A DNA stretch of 64,000 nucleotides from Prosthecobacter sp. SYSU 5D2. Its GTDB lineage: Bacteria; Verrucomicrobiota; Verrucomicrobiia; Verrucomicrobiales; Verrucomicrobiaceae. Positions 9,238-18,488 of this stretch are shown in pieces. The first letter of the stretch is position 1; every line of letters begins with the position of its first letter. The DNA is taken from the NCBI RefSeq assembly GCF_039655865.1, contig NZ_JBBYXL010000012.1, forward strand, positions 62,001 to 126,000, given 5' to 3'. A program made the translations under genes and the position numbers. The notes under the pieces were generated by a model, which was given only the letters and a program-made list of their open reading frames with translations, was not told the DNA's origin and did no database searches.

Positions 9238-11154
9238 CTACTTCTGCAAAAGCTTCATCGCTTCCGCATACCTTTCACCGAAGGTCCGCAACGAAGGTGT
9301 ATCGAAGTGGACCTTGTCCCCTTTGTCCGTCAGACCCGTGGATTCCACCACCGCCGTCTTCGGCACCCGTGCGGGAATGGAGGCGATCTGCTCATTCACC
9401 AGCGGCCAGTAAACGGGCGTCTTAGCCTTGCTTTCCAGCGCCAGAAATTCGCCCAGCTTGCCTGCCACAAAAGGCACCTCACTGGCAGCGAGATCCGCAC
9501 GCAGATCCACAATCATTTTGGAAAGCCGGTCTGCATAGCTTTTGGATTTCGCCTCATTGCCAGAGTCCCCTTCGCCCTGGTGCCAAAGGATGCCTTTCAG
9601 CGTGCCATCCTTCATGGCCAGCCGCGCGCGTTCCAACGCCTGGAGGTAAAGATCGCCACCTTTTTCCCAGCGCTCCAGCGGCGTGCCGCCGACGGCACAA
9701 GGGATGAGGCCGATGGTGGCCTCCGGGCTGGCATCGACCATCTCCCGGGCGAAGCTCATGCCGATCCCGGCACCCACTGAGGCAGGCTTGTCATGATGAA
9801 GCGGCTCCACCCCATAGGCCCACTTGTTGTTAGGCGAGAACTTCAGCACCCGCGTCCTGGATATCCGCTTCTCCATGTCCAGCACACCGCGACCGGCCAT
9901 GTTAGACTGGCCGATGAGCAGATACAGATGCAGCTTTTCCTTGGGCGGAAGTTTTTTTGCCAGATCGGCCTCCGTTCTTTTGTCCGAATGGTTGCCATAA
10001 CCCAGGGCTCGGTTCACCAGCAGCCTCTGCGCTGAATCTTTAGAAACAAACTTGCCCGCACGGATGTCCTCCTCACGGATGATGGCCACGAGCACCTCCT
10101 TTTCACCGGCATTGTAGCGGCCATGATCATAGGTGATGTAGATGCGGCCATCAGGTGCCTGGATGGCATCCGGATAGGAGACACTGCTGCGCTCATCCAC
10201 CATCAGCTTGTGGCTCCATGTGCGGCCTTCATCCTCGGAAAGCCAGGCCATGAGACGGGTGCGCGGATAAGCGCCGTTCTCGTTCTTTTTGGCATCGTGA
10301 TAGATGAGCATGAAAGCGCCGGAGGCCAGCTTCATCATGCAGGCACGGGTGGAGGGGCCTTCAAACTGCGGTATTGCCACGGCTTCTGACCAAGTTTTGC
10401 CATCGTCTGTGGAAGTGCTTTCGTACAGCCCTTTCGTGGTGCGGATGACCGTCCAGATGCTGCCGTCCTTGCGCTGGGCCAGGGTGGCCTCGCTAAAATT
10501 ACGCAGGTCTTCCGGGATGCTGGTGCCGCCGTGCATGGCCCAGGATTCGCCTTCATCCGTGCTGAGCAGCGTGCAGGTTTCCGGACGGCCTTCCGCATTG
10601 CCCATCAGGAAAAACGGGGCCAGCCAGCCGCCGCTGGCAAGGATGATGGGCTTGCCAAAAAGGATGCCGTCTTTGGCCACAAGAAAGGGCTTCGACCATG
10701 TGGGCGTGGCTTTGTCCGGATCATCACAACGAATGGCGCAGGTGCCACGAATTGTGGGAGCGGTTTCCGTTTTGGCCGTAAGCTGGTTATAAAACACCCA
10801 CAGGCGTCCCTTCGGATCCACCCAGGGGATTGGATCGCCAATCTTGGTGCCCTTGGGTCCTTCAATGACCACCGCCGGTTTGGACCAGCGTTTGCCATCA
10901 TCCCCGCTGGTGGCCACCAGCGCGTAATTGCCGATGGCTCCTTCCCCTTCATCGCCGCTGTACCACGTCACCCAGAGGCGGCCCTTGGGCGCACGTTCAA
11001 TGCCCGGTATCCCCTGCCACACACGGGCCGCGTCGTCGTATTCCTTGCCCGGATTCAGGATGACATTCGCCTGCGGAAAAGCAGGCACCTGGGCGGAGAC
11101 GGTGCAGATGCCGGAAATGAAAAGGGCAGCGGTCAGAAGGTAGCGACGAAACAT
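9238..11154 (-). CDS. Exported sialidase (BNR) fused to a SASA-type acetyl esterase
   Basis: About 638 residues from MFRRYLLTAALFISGI, a clear signal peptide; nine extra in-frame codons upstream were rejected. Residues about 30-395 resemble an exo-alpha-sialidase beta-propeller, with Asp-box-like turns SGDDGKRW, STDEGESW, STDDGKTW and SEDEGRTW. Residues about 405-638 are a SASA/CE6-like SGNH esterase: GQSNMAG carries the catalytic Ser, WHQGEGD is the second conserved block, and KGDKVHFD supplies the Asp/His pair. The fusion could remove O-acetyl groups and cleave terminal sialic-acid-like sugars in one exported protein. The linkage actually cut is unknown. Confidence 0.85.
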   Translation of the reverse strand: MFRRYLLTAALFISGICTVSAQVPAFPQANVILNPGKEYDDAARVWQGIPGIERAPKGRLWVTWYSGDEGEGAIGNYALVATSGDDGKRWSKPAVVIEGPKGTKIGDPIPWVDPKGRLWVFYNQLTAKTETAPTIRGTCAIRCDDPDKATPTWSKPFLVAKDGILFGKPIILASGGWLAPFFLMGNAEGRPETCTLLSTDEGESWAMHGGTSIPEDLRNFSEATLAQRKDGSIWTVIRTTKGLYESTSTDDGKTWSEAVAIPQFEGPSTRACMMKLASGAFMLIYHDAKKNENGAYPRTRLMAWLSEDEGRTWSHKLMVDERSSVSYPDAIQAPDGRIYITYDHGRYNAGEKEVLVAIIREEDIRAGKFVSKDSAQRLLVNRALGYGNHSDKRTEADLAKKLPPKEKLHLYLLIGQSNMAGRGVLDMEKRISRTRVLKFSPNNKWAYGVEPLHHDKPASVGAGIGMSFAREMVDASPEATIGLIPCAVGGTPLERWEKGGDLYLQALERARLAMKDGTLKGILWHQGEGDSGNEAKSKSYADRLSKMIVDLRADLAASEVPFVAGKLGEFLALESKAKTPVYWPLVNEQIASIPARVPKTAVVESTGLTDKGDKVHFDTPSLRTFGERYAEAMKLLQK

Positions 11155-11258
11155 GGAAACAGGAAACGGCCTGCACCTCAAATTTCAAACAGGTATCTTC
11201 AGAGAATCCCTAGCCGCTCTTTGACAATTCCGGCCCTGCCGCCACTCTAAAACCCACG

Positions 11259-12374
11259 ATGTCTGACGCTCCCCTTCTCCGCACGCCCCTCTATGACAGC
11301 CACATCGCCCTGGGTGGCAAAGTGATCCCCTTCGCCGGATGGGAGATGCCGGTGCAATACACGGGCATCGTCCAGGAGCATCACGCCGTGCGCAAAGCCG
11401 TCGGCGTATTTGACATCTCCCACATGGGCCAGTTCATCGTCAGCGGCAGCGATGCCCTGGCTTTTTTAAACCGGGCGCTGACCAATGATGTGACAAAACT
11501 GGAGATCGGCCAGGGTCAATATTCATTGCTGCTCAACGAGCAGGGTGGCGTCATAGATGACCTTATTCTTTACCGTACCACGGCCAAGGAATTTTTCCTC
11601 GTCGTCAATGCCAGCAAGATTGCCGAAGACTGGGCGCAGTTGCAAAGCCTGCTCAATAGCGATGAGGATGTCCAGATGGCCAACCTCAGCGACTCCACCG
11701 CCGGTCTCGCGATCCAGGGTCCAAAAAGCCGCGCCGTGTTTGAAAAAGTCTTCGGCCAGGAAGCCCCCTTCCCTCCGCACAACAGCATCTTCGTCGCAGC
11801 GGGCGAGGCCGGTTTCATGTGGCTCTGCGGCACAGGTTACACCGGGGAAGAGGGTTTTGAATTCTTCATGCCCGCCGCTACCGCCCCAGAATGGTTTGAC
11901 CGCCTCGTCGCTGCCGCCCGTGAGGAAGGCGGCCTGCCCTGCGGCCTCGGTGCACGCGACACCCTGCGCCTGGAAATGGGCTATCCCCTGAACGGCAACG
12001 ACCTCTTCCCTGACAAGACCCCGCTACAGGCCGGACTCGGTTTTTTCGTCGCCATGGACAAGAAAGACTTCGTCGGCAAAGCCGCGCTGGCAGCCCAAAA
12101 AGCCACCGGCCTGCCCAGCCGACTCGCCGCCTTCAAGATGACCGGCACCGCCCCCCCGCCGCGCCCCCATTATCCGGTCCTGTTTAACGGCACCGTCGTC
12201 GGCGAAGTCGCCAGCGGCACCCAGTCCCCCAGCCTCAGCTCGGGCATCGGCATGGCCTACCTCCCTTTGGAAGCCGCCAAAGTCGGCACGTCCATTGAAA
12301 TCGAAATCCGTGGCCGCATGTTCCCTGCCGAAGTGGTGAAGAAGCCCTTTTGGATGAAGGTGGGTGGACTATGA
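11259..12374 (+). CDS. gcvT: Glycine cleavage system aminomethyltransferase (T protein)
   Basis: 371 residues, the usual length. It transfers the methylene group from the lipoyl-bound H protein to tetrahydrofolate, releasing ammonia. Diagnostic strings are LYDSHIALGGKVIPFAGWEMP at the start (quoted in part: GKVIPFAGWEMPVQY), GVFDISHMGQF, YTGEEGFEF, GLGARDTLRLEMGYPLNGND and LGFFVAMDKKDFVGK. No gcvH or gcvP lies in the window, so the cluster is split. Its stop overlaps the next ATG by 4 bp. Confidence 0.96.
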   Translation: MSDAPLLRTPLYDSHIALGGKVIPFAGWEMPVQYTGIVQEHHAVRKAVGVFDISHMGQFIVSGSDALAFLNRALTNDVTKLEIGQGQYSLLLNEQGGVIDDLILYRTTAKEFFLVVNASKIAEDWAQLQSLLNSDEDVQMANLSDSTAGLAIQGPKSRAVFEKVFGQEAPFPPHNSIFVAAGEAGFMWLCGTGYTGEEGFEFFMPAATAPEWFDRLVAAAREEGGLPCGLGARDTLRLEMGYPLNGNDLFPDKTPLQAGLGFFVAMDKKDFVGKAALAAQKATGLPSRLAAFKMTGTAPPPRPHYPVLFNGTVVGEVASGTQSPSLSSGIGMAYLPLEAAKVGTSIEIEIRGRMFPAEVVKKPFWMKVGGL

Positions 12375-12787
12375 AGATTCCTGCCCATTTTGTTCGATTG
12401 AGGCGGTTGGCCATTTTAGCATGCCTGACCGTCCTGGCCGGATGCGGTTTTGTTCACGATGAAAAAGTTACTGGCCCCTACCGATTGATCGCCGTTGATC
12501 TCGATGCCGACATGAGTCTTTGCTATTCACTTGGCGGCAGCGCTGTTGGTCGAGTAAACCAAACCGTTTTTGCTGTGGGTTGGAATGACACGCATCTAGT
12601 CGCCAAACAACATCCCGATAATAATCGCACCATCACTCATTATTTCTTCATCGATCGGGCAAAGGATGGTCCTTATGTTGACCCTTCGGAATGTGTGACA
12701 GGTCCTCTGACTGAGGTGGAATTTCGTCGAAAGCGGCAAGAATTGAGTCTGCCTGATTTTTCACAAACCCTTTCGTCATTGGAATAA
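12371..12787 (+). CDS. Small lipoprotein of unknown function
   Basis: About 138 residues. The start at 12371 forms an ATGA overlap with the gcvT stop, so translation may be coupled. The N-terminus has a basic patch, a hydrophobic run and the lipobox VLAGC, predicting lipidation of that Cys and membrane anchoring. The rest is polar, with no motif I recognise. Base composition is less GC-rich than gcvT and the following non-coding stretch, hinting that this segment was inserted between gcvT and the pyrophosphatase gene. Confidence 0.6.
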   Translation: MKIPAHFVRLRRLAILACLTVLAGCGFVHDEKVTGPYRLIAVDLDADMSLCYSLGGSAVGRVNQTVFAVGWNDTHLVAKQHPDNNRTITHYFFIDRAKDGPYVDPSECVTGPLTEVEFRRKRQELSLPDFSQTLSSLE

Positions 12788-12841
12788 AACGCCCCTCCTC
12801 GAACCCATTGACGCCCGTGCATCCATGCAGCATCTTTCCCC

Positions 12842-13006
12842 ATGCAACCGACGGTTAATCTGCCTGAGTCCTTGCCGACCGAAGGCCGGAGGCGTTCTCC
12901 GTTACCAGCTCCGGTAAGAGACCTCCGAGGCATTATGATTCCAGCACTCACCAACGCCGAAATCCAAGCGATCCTTGACGAAGAAGAGGTCCTCAAAATA
13001 GGTTGA
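12842..13006 (+). CDS. Possible small ORF, 54 aa, unrecognised
   Basis: In the 346-bp gap between the lipoprotein and pyrophosphatase genes there is one ORF that reads like protein in its second half: MIPALTNAEIQAILDEEEVL from 12935. No homology is recognised and there is no clear ribosome-binding site. It could be a genuine small protein, the remnant of a longer gene, or chance. Apart from it I see nothing definite in 12788-13133. Confidence 0.25.
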   Translation: MQPTVNLPESLPTEGRRRSPLPAPVRDLRGIMIPALTNAEIQAILDEEEVLKIG

Positions 13007-13133
13007 TCGGCCGAATCTTAATGTTTGGGTGAAAAAGGTGCAGCACAGCCTGACTTTTTTGCATTTGAAGCCGTAAAAAGTTTCCTTTGTCACGTCTAGG
13101 CTTAGCTTACAGGCTTCACATCTCGTCCATTTC

Positions 13134-14807
13134 ATGTTAGACCCCATCTACGTCATCGGCCACCGCAACCCGGATACGGACGCCATTTGCGCGGCCATCG
13201 GTTATGCCGCCTACCTGCGCGAGGTGCGTGAGGACGAAGTCATCCCCGCCTGCTGCGGAGAGATCAATGCGCGGACGAGCTGGGTGCTGAAACTGGCAGG
13301 TGCGACCGCGCCGAAGCTGCTTCTCGACGTGCGCCCCACAGCCGCCATCGTCTGCCGCCGGGATGTGCTTACAGCCTCGGCCGATGAGACCTTTCTCTCC
13401 GTTTATCGGAAAATGCTGGAGCACAATTTCCGCTCCATCCCGGTGGTGAATGCCGAGCACAAGCTCATCGGCATGCCGACAATCCAGGAGATGGCGCAGC
13501 TTTTCCTGCCCAGCGAGTCCAACCACAAAGCGGCCAATCGCCAGGTGCGTACCAGTGTCAAAAACATGGTCATCGCCCTCGGCGGCCAGTTGGTCGGCAA
13601 TACCGCCCAGGCTGAAGAGGTCGAAGACCTCATCCTGGTCGTAGCTGCCTCCAGCCTGGACACCTCGCGTGACCGCGCCAGCCATTTCCCTCCCCGGCAG
13701 CTCGTGCTGGTCAGCGGTGACCGGCCGGAGATCCACACCCTCGCGCTGGAGCTCGGCGTGCGCTGCCTGGTGGTGACCGGGGGTTTCATCCTTCAGGAAA
13801 GCTTTTTGGAAGAGGCCAAAGCGAAGGGCATCTGCGTCATCATGGCCCCGCAGGATACGGCCAGTGCCTCGCAGCTTATCCGCTTTTCCCGGCCCATCGG
13901 GGAGGCCGCCCATGAATACGAGTCCTTCACCTCCCGCACCCCGCTGCGGGAAATCATTCATGTGGTGCAAAATTCGCATCAACCGCTGTTTCCCGTCATT
14001 GATGAGGAGACCGGAAAACTCGAAGGCGTGTTCTCCAAATCCGACCTCGTGGAAGTGCCGCGCACCAAGCTGGTGCTGGTGGACCACAACGAATTCAGCC
14101 AGGCCGTAGCCGGTGCGGACGAAGCAGAGATCATTGAGGTCATTGACCATCATCGCCTCAGCGGAAACTTGCGCACCAAGGAACCCGTGCGTTTCATCAA
14201 TGAACCCGTCGGCAGCACCAGCACCATCGTTGGCATCATGTACAAGATGCGCGGCCTGACGCCGGATAAGTCCACTGCCATCTGCCTGTGCGCAGGCCTC
14301 ATCTCAGACACGCTGAATCTCACCAGTCCCACGACCACCAACACAGATCGTGAGATCCTCGCCTGGCTGGCCGGTGTGGGCGGCATTGATGCAGCACAGT
14401 TTGTGAAGGACTTCTTCGCCGCCGGCTCCCTGCTTCGCGAGGCCACCCCGGCGCGTGCCATCGAGGGCGACCGCAAGGTCTTCGAGGAAAACGGCTGGCG
14501 CATCAGCATCAGCCAGATCGAAGAAATGGGCCTGGATGAATTCTGGAGAAAACAGGCCGAGCTCCATGGCGCCCTCGTCGCTCTTTGCGAAGCGCACAGC
14601 CTCCACTTCGCCTGCCTCATGGTCACCGATATCACCGCGCATCACAGCGTGCTGCTGGTGGCCGGTGACAAGCGCGTGGAGACGGCCATTGATGTGGATT
14701 ACGTCGAGCGCAGTCCGCAGATCTATGACCTGCCAGGCGTTGTCAGCCGCAAGAAGCAGCTCTTCCCCTACCTGAGCAACCTCGTGGGCAAGCTGACCCC
14801 TCCCTGA
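13134..14807 (+). CDS. ppaC: Family II inorganic pyrophosphatase with CBS-DRTGG-CBS insert
   Basis: 557 residues, about 250 longer than the minimal Mn-dependent enzyme because of a regulatory insert. The DHH catalytic domain begins with VIGHRNPDTDAICAAIGYA. CBS 1 lies at about 70-130, a DRTGG-like domain at about 140-250 and CBS 2 at about 260-310. The catalytic domain then resumes with IEVIDHHRLSG, and DHHA2 covers about 430-557. In the known family the CBS domains bind adenine nucleotides and tune activity, coupling pyrophosphate hydrolysis to energy charge. The cytosolic role is inferred from the absence of a signal peptide. Confidence 0.93.
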   Translation: MLDPIYVIGHRNPDTDAICAAIGYAAYLREVREDEVIPACCGEINARTSWVLKLAGATAPKLLLDVRPTAAIVCRRDVLTASADETFLSVYRKMLEHNFRSIPVVNAEHKLIGMPTIQEMAQLFLPSESNHKAANRQVRTSVKNMVIALGGQLVGNTAQAEEVEDLILVVAASSLDTSRDRASHFPPRQLVLVSGDRPEIHTLALELGVRCLVVTGGFILQESFLEEAKAKGICVIMAPQDTASASQLIRFSRPIGEAAHEYESFTSRTPLREIIHVVQNSHQPLFPVIDEETGKLEGVFSKSDLVEVPRTKLVLVDHNEFSQAVAGADEAEIIEVIDHHRLSGNLRTKEPVRFINEPVGSTSTIVGIMYKMRGLTPDKSTAICLCAGLISDTLNLTSPTTTNTDREILAWLAGVGGIDAAQFVKDFFAAGSLLREATPARAIEGDRKVFEENGWRISISQIEEMGLDEFWRKQAELHGALVALCEAHSLHFACLMVTDITAHHSVLLVAGDKRVETAIDVDYVERSPQIYDLPGVVSRKKQLFPYLSNLVGKLTPP

Positions 14808-14864
14808 GGCAGGATTGCTTGAAAAGGAAGACAGAGGAGCCACAAAAAGACCTGCTACCGGCTT

Positions 14865-14886
14865 ATTAGTACCGCTCGGTACTAAT
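14865..14886. promoter_or_regulatory. Perfect 22-bp palindrome upstream of MFS/sulfatase genes, likely operator
   Basis: ATTAGTACCG is followed by CT and then its exact reverse complement CGGTACTAAT. It lies directly before the MFS transporter reading frame and would overlap the first possible ATG. A 10+2+10 palindrome in this place is what a dimeric repressor of a catabolic operon would bind. The 2-nt loop makes an RNA hairpin unlikely. The regulator is unknown. Confidence 0.6.
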
Positions 14887-14923
14887 GATGCAATGCGGCA
14901 TGACTTTTGCCCGTAACGGCAGG

Positions 14924-16204
14924 ATGCCCGAAGCTCCCACGAAGGTCCGCCACTCTATCCTCGCCGTCACCACCCTGGCGGCGTTTTTGATGTATCTGGA
15001 CCGGATGTGCATGTCAGAGATCGTCAAGACGGCGACCTTCCGCTCCGAGTTTGACCTCACTGATGAGCAGCTCTCCTGGGTGCTCAGCGCGTTCTTTTGG
15101 GCCTATGCATTGGGCCAGGTGCCCGCCGGCTGGTTGAGCGACCGCTTTGGCATCCGGCCGCTGATGACCATCTTCATCGTCCTGTGGTCCGCCTTCACCG
15201 CACTGACGGGTTTTGCCACAGGTCTTTGGTCCCTGCTGCTCACCCGCATGGGCTGCGGCCTGGCGGAGGCCGGGGCGTATCCCGCCAGCAGCAGCCTGCT
15301 GCGCAAATGGGCCACTTGGGGAAACCGGGGCGTGGCCAGCAGCATCGTCTCGCTCGGCGGCAGGCTGGGTGGAGCCGCGGCTCCGGTGCTAACCATGCTG
15401 GTCATCAGCCTCATGGGCGGCTGGCGCTGGGCGGGCTGGATCTATGGAGCCGTGGGGATTCTTTTCGCCTGGGCCTTCTGGCATATTTACCGTGAAAGCC
15501 CGGAGCAGCACCCGGATTGCAACGATGAGGAGCGCGCCCTGCTGGCACATGGGCGTCCGATAGACGCCGATGCAGGCAAGAAATACCGCTTCCCCTGGAT
15601 GGCCATGCTGAAAAGCGGCAACCTGTGGTTCATGTGCGGCATGCAGTTCTGGACCAATGTCGGCTGGGCCTTCCTGGCCACCTGGATGCCACGCTATCTC
15701 AAGGAGACGCTCAAACTCAGCGACGAAGCCAGCGGCACCCTTTCCACCGTCTCTCTCGGCATTGGACTTGGCGGCATGATGTTTGGCGGTGTTTTTGCCG
15801 ATGCTTGTGTGCGTTACATGGGGCTCAAACGCGGCCGCCTCATCCCGCTGGCGGGCACACGCTTCCTGGCCGCCGTCATGTTTGTCCTGGCCATCCAGAC
15901 CACCAATCCTTGGCTGCTCGTTCCCGCCCTGGGCCTCGTCGCCTTCTTCACCGATGCCGGACTGCCCGCCGTCTGGGCCACCATGCAGGATGTCGGCGGG
16001 CGTTACACGGCCCCGGTTTTTGGCTGGGCCAACATGTGGGGAAATATTGGTGCCGCACTGTCCCCGGTCTTCATCGCGCTCATCAACAAACATCTGGATG
16101 CAAACCAGGACTGGCATGAGGCGTTGTACTTCTGCGCAGCGGCCTTTGTCATTTCCGGCCTCCTCGCCACCCGCATCCGGGCTGACCAACCCATCACCGG
16201 ATGA
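14924..16204 (+). CDS. MFS transporter (ACS-like anion:cation symporter family)
   Basis: Twelve hydrophobic segments, with MYLDRMCMSE in helix 1 and the MFS loop motif GWLSDRFGIRPLM after helix 2. The GLAEAGAYPASSSLL stretch is typical of the hexuronate/phthalate-type (ACS) branch. Start 14924 (MPEAPTKV) is preferred because earlier in-frame ATGs at 14885, 14888 and 14900 overlap or abut the palindromic operator. The stop overlaps the sulfatase ATG (ATGA). The pairing suggests uptake of a sugar or organic anion released by the exported sulfatase; the substrate is an inference. Confidence 0.88.
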   Translation: MPEAPTKVRHSILAVTTLAAFLMYLDRMCMSEIVKTATFRSEFDLTDEQLSWVLSAFFWAYALGQVPAGWLSDRFGIRPLMTIFIVLWSAFTALTGFATGLWSLLLTRMGCGLAEAGAYPASSSLLRKWATWGNRGVASSIVSLGGRLGGAAAPVLTMLVISLMGGWRWAGWIYGAVGILFAWAFWHIYRESPEQHPDCNDEERALLAHGRPIDADAGKKYRFPWMAMLKSGNLWFMCGMQFWTNVGWAFLATWMPRYLKETLKLSDEASGTLSTVSLGIGLGGMMFGGVFADACVRYMGLKRGRLIPLAGTRFLAAVMFVLAIQTTNPWLLVPALGLVAFFTDAGLPAVWATMQDVGGRYTAPVFGWANMWGNIGAALSPVFIALINKHLDANQDWHEALYFCAAAFVISGLLATRIRADQPITG

Positions 16205-17631
16205 TGCCACCAACCGCCATGAAACCGCTTCTCTTCCTCGCCCTCTGCCTCCCCGCCCTTCTCACTGCGGCGGCTGCGCCCAAGCCTAACGTCATCTTTG
16301 TTTATGTGGACAACCTGGGCAATGGCGACGTCCGCTGTTTCAATCCCAAAACCCTGCACCGCACACCCCACCTGGACCGCATGGCTGCGGAGGGCACCCG
16401 CTTCACCAGCCATTACTCGGCCAGCGGCGTCTGCACCCCCAGCCGTGCTTCTTTGATGACCGGCTGCTATCCTCGCCGGGTGAACATGCACGTCAGCGCC
16501 ACCGGCGGCATGGTCCTTCAACCCGTGGCCACCAAGGGCCTGCACCCTGATGAAACCACCGTGGCCGAAGTGATGAAATCCGCCGGCTACGCCACCCACA
16601 TCATCGGCAAATGGCACCTGGGCGACCAGCCTGAATTTCTGCCAACCCGCCAGGGTTTTGACTCCTACTTTGGCATCCCCTACAGCGATGACATGACCAA
16701 GGACAAGCGCCCTGAAGAATGGCCGGAGCTGCCTCTGATGCGCGATGAAAAAGTCATCGAAGCCCCTGTGGACCGCGATCCCCTCACCAAGCGATATACC
16801 GAGGCCGCCATCGAGTACATTGAGGCCCATCAGGACAAACCCTTCTTTCTTTATCTGCCCCACGCCATGCCCGGCAGCACCAAGGATCCCTATGCCAGCC
16901 CCGCCTTCAAGGACAAGTCCGCCAACGGTCACTGGGGCGACAGCGTCGAGGAACTGGACTGGTCCATGGGGGAGATCCTGGCCGCGCTGAAAAGGCTGGG
17001 CCTGGATGAAAAGACACTGGTCATCTGGACCTCCGATAACGGCGCACCCAACCGCAATCCGCCCCAGGGCAGCAACCTGCCCTACACCGGCTGGGGCTAC
17101 AACACCAGTGAGGGCGCCATGCGCATGCCCTTCATCGCCCGCTGGCCCGGCAAGATCCCTGCGGGCAAGGAATGCCAGGAGCTGACCTCCATGCTGGACA
17201 TCTTGCCGACCCTGGCCGCACTCACCGTTGCCCCTTTGCCCGAGCGCAAAATTGACGGTCATAATATTCTACCCCTTTTGTTAGGCCAAGAGGGTGCCGT
17301 TTCTCCATCGGACAAAACCGGCTTCTTCTATTACCACGGTGCTCAGCTCCAGGCCGTACGCAGCGGCCCCTGGAAGCTGTATCTTCCCCTGGAAGCCAAG
17401 CGCATCAATGCCAAAAGCACACCGCCTGCCTCGCTCCAGCTTTTTAATGTCCGCGATGACGTCGCCGAAACCCAGGAAGTCTCCGCTGCGAATCCAGACA
17501 TCGTCGCCCGCCTGCTGAAACTGGCCGATGCTGCCCGCGAAGAACTCGGCGACAACGACCGCCCCGGCAAGGGCCAGCGTGAAGCCGGCCATGTGGAGAA
17601 AGCGAAGGCACTGGTACTGAAGGCTGAATAG
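16201..17631 (+). CDS. Exported type I (formylglycine) sulfatase
   Basis: 476 residues including a signal peptide. The first ATG overlaps the transporter stop; a second Met six codons later would also leave a good signal. The sulfatase signature CTPSRASLMTG begins at Cys78, the residue converted to formylglycine, and IGKWHLG and TSDNGAP provide further active-site residues, as does the metal-binding VDNLGNGD. It hydrolyses sulfate esters, probably on a polysaccharide, outside the cytoplasm. No maturation enzyme lies in the window. Verrucomicrobia and Planctomycetes commonly carry many such genes. Confidence 0.93.
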   Translation: MMPPTAMKPLLFLALCLPALLTAAAAPKPNVIFVYVDNLGNGDVRCFNPKTLHRTPHLDRMAAEGTRFTSHYSASGVCTPSRASLMTGCYPRRVNMHVSATGGMVLQPVATKGLHPDETTVAEVMKSAGYATHIIGKWHLGDQPEFLPTRQGFDSYFGIPYSDDMTKDKRPEEWPELPLMRDEKVIEAPVDRDPLTKRYTEAAIEYIEAHQDKPFFLYLPHAMPGSTKDPYASPAFKDKSANGHWGDSVEELDWSMGEILAALKRLGLDEKTLVIWTSDNGAPNRNPPQGSNLPYTGWGYNTSEGAMRMPFIARWPGKIPAGKECQELTSMLDILPTLAALTVAPLPERKIDGHNILPLLLGQEGAVSPSDKTGFFYYHGAQLQAVRSGPWKLYLPLEAKRINAKSTPPASLQLFNVRDDVAETQEVSAANPDIVARLLKLADAAREELGDNDRPGKGQREAGHVEKAKALVLKAE

Positions 17632-17703
17632 CTTCCATATGGGTCTGCGTAAATTGATATGCCTTGCCTTCAGGCACTTCATTTCACCTAATCAGGCTTC
17701 AAT

Positions 17704-18456
17704 ATGAAGACATTCATTCTCCCTTTTCTGCTGGTCTTTTGTAGCCTCCAGGCATTCAGCCAGACCGTTGATGAAATCGGCTATGACTTCCAGGCAAAGG
17801 CGGCCAAAGCCTGTGAAAAGATCCACACCACGCTCCAGAGTGAAGGCACGGCCATTGCAGCCAGGCTTGTTTCCGCTGGAGATACCCAGGGAGCAGCTAC
17901 CGTCTCAGCCCAGATAAAAAACAAGGCCAATGGCGGCCAGGTGGCCTCTCCTCATGCGGCACTGGCCACCTTGTTCAGCCAGTATGACGCAGCGCTTCTG
18001 TCCGTCATCAAGCCTCTTCAAGACGCCAGCCTTCAACGCCTGGACACCCTGCTGAAATCATCCGCCGGCAAAGATCTTCAAACCGTGACGCAGGCTGCCA
18101 AGGTCCGGGAAGAAATCATGGCAGGCCCCAGGCTGCGGAGCCAGTTCGGCGATGAAAATCCGGTCAATCCCATGCTCCTCGAAACTCTCTTTGTGGACAA
18201 GTCCTGGTACAGCACGGCAGGCACCGAATACCATTTTGAAAAAGGCAACAAAGGCTACCGCAAGCTTGGTGGAGCCGTAACGCCGCTCACCTGGAGAGTC
18301 GCGAGTGATAACATCGTCGAAGTCAAAGGCCAGATGGCTCCGTCCGCACCGCCCGTGATGTTTTATTTCCGCTTCACCAATGACAAAGAGGCCACCTTCG
18401 GGCGTGGCAGCATCAGTTCCATCGGTGATCCTCTGACCTCCAAAAAACCGAGGTGA
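17704..18456 (+). CDS. Exported protein of unknown function
   Basis: 250 residues with the signal peptide MKTFILPFLLVFCSLQAFSQ. The first 130 residues after it are helical and Ala/Gln-rich. The C-terminal part (FVDKSWYSTAGTEYHFEKG onward) reads like a small beta-rich domain that could be lipocalin-like. Four Trp/Tyr-rich strands are visible but no catalytic motif. It follows the sulfatase by 72 bp in the same direction and might share its transcript. No family is assigned. Confidence 0.65.
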   Translation: MKTFILPFLLVFCSLQAFSQTVDEIGYDFQAKAAKACEKIHTTLQSEGTAIAARLVSAGDTQGAATVSAQIKNKANGGQVASPHAALATLFSQYDAALLSVIKPLQDASLQRLDTLLKSSAGKDLQTVTQAAKVREEIMAGPRLRSQFGDENPVNPMLLETLFVDKSWYSTAGTEYHFEKGNKGYRKLGGAVTPLTWRVASDNIVEVKGQMAPSAPPVMFYFRFTNDKEATFGRGSISSIGDPLTSKKPR

Positions 18457-18488
18457 TTTCGCCAGACCTCCGTTGGAGCTCAACGGAT

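Noticed and set aside
12902..13147. 81-codon minus-strand ORF with several Cys residues
   Set aside because: It overlaps the start of the pyrophosphatase gene, has no recognisable domain and no clear start signal.
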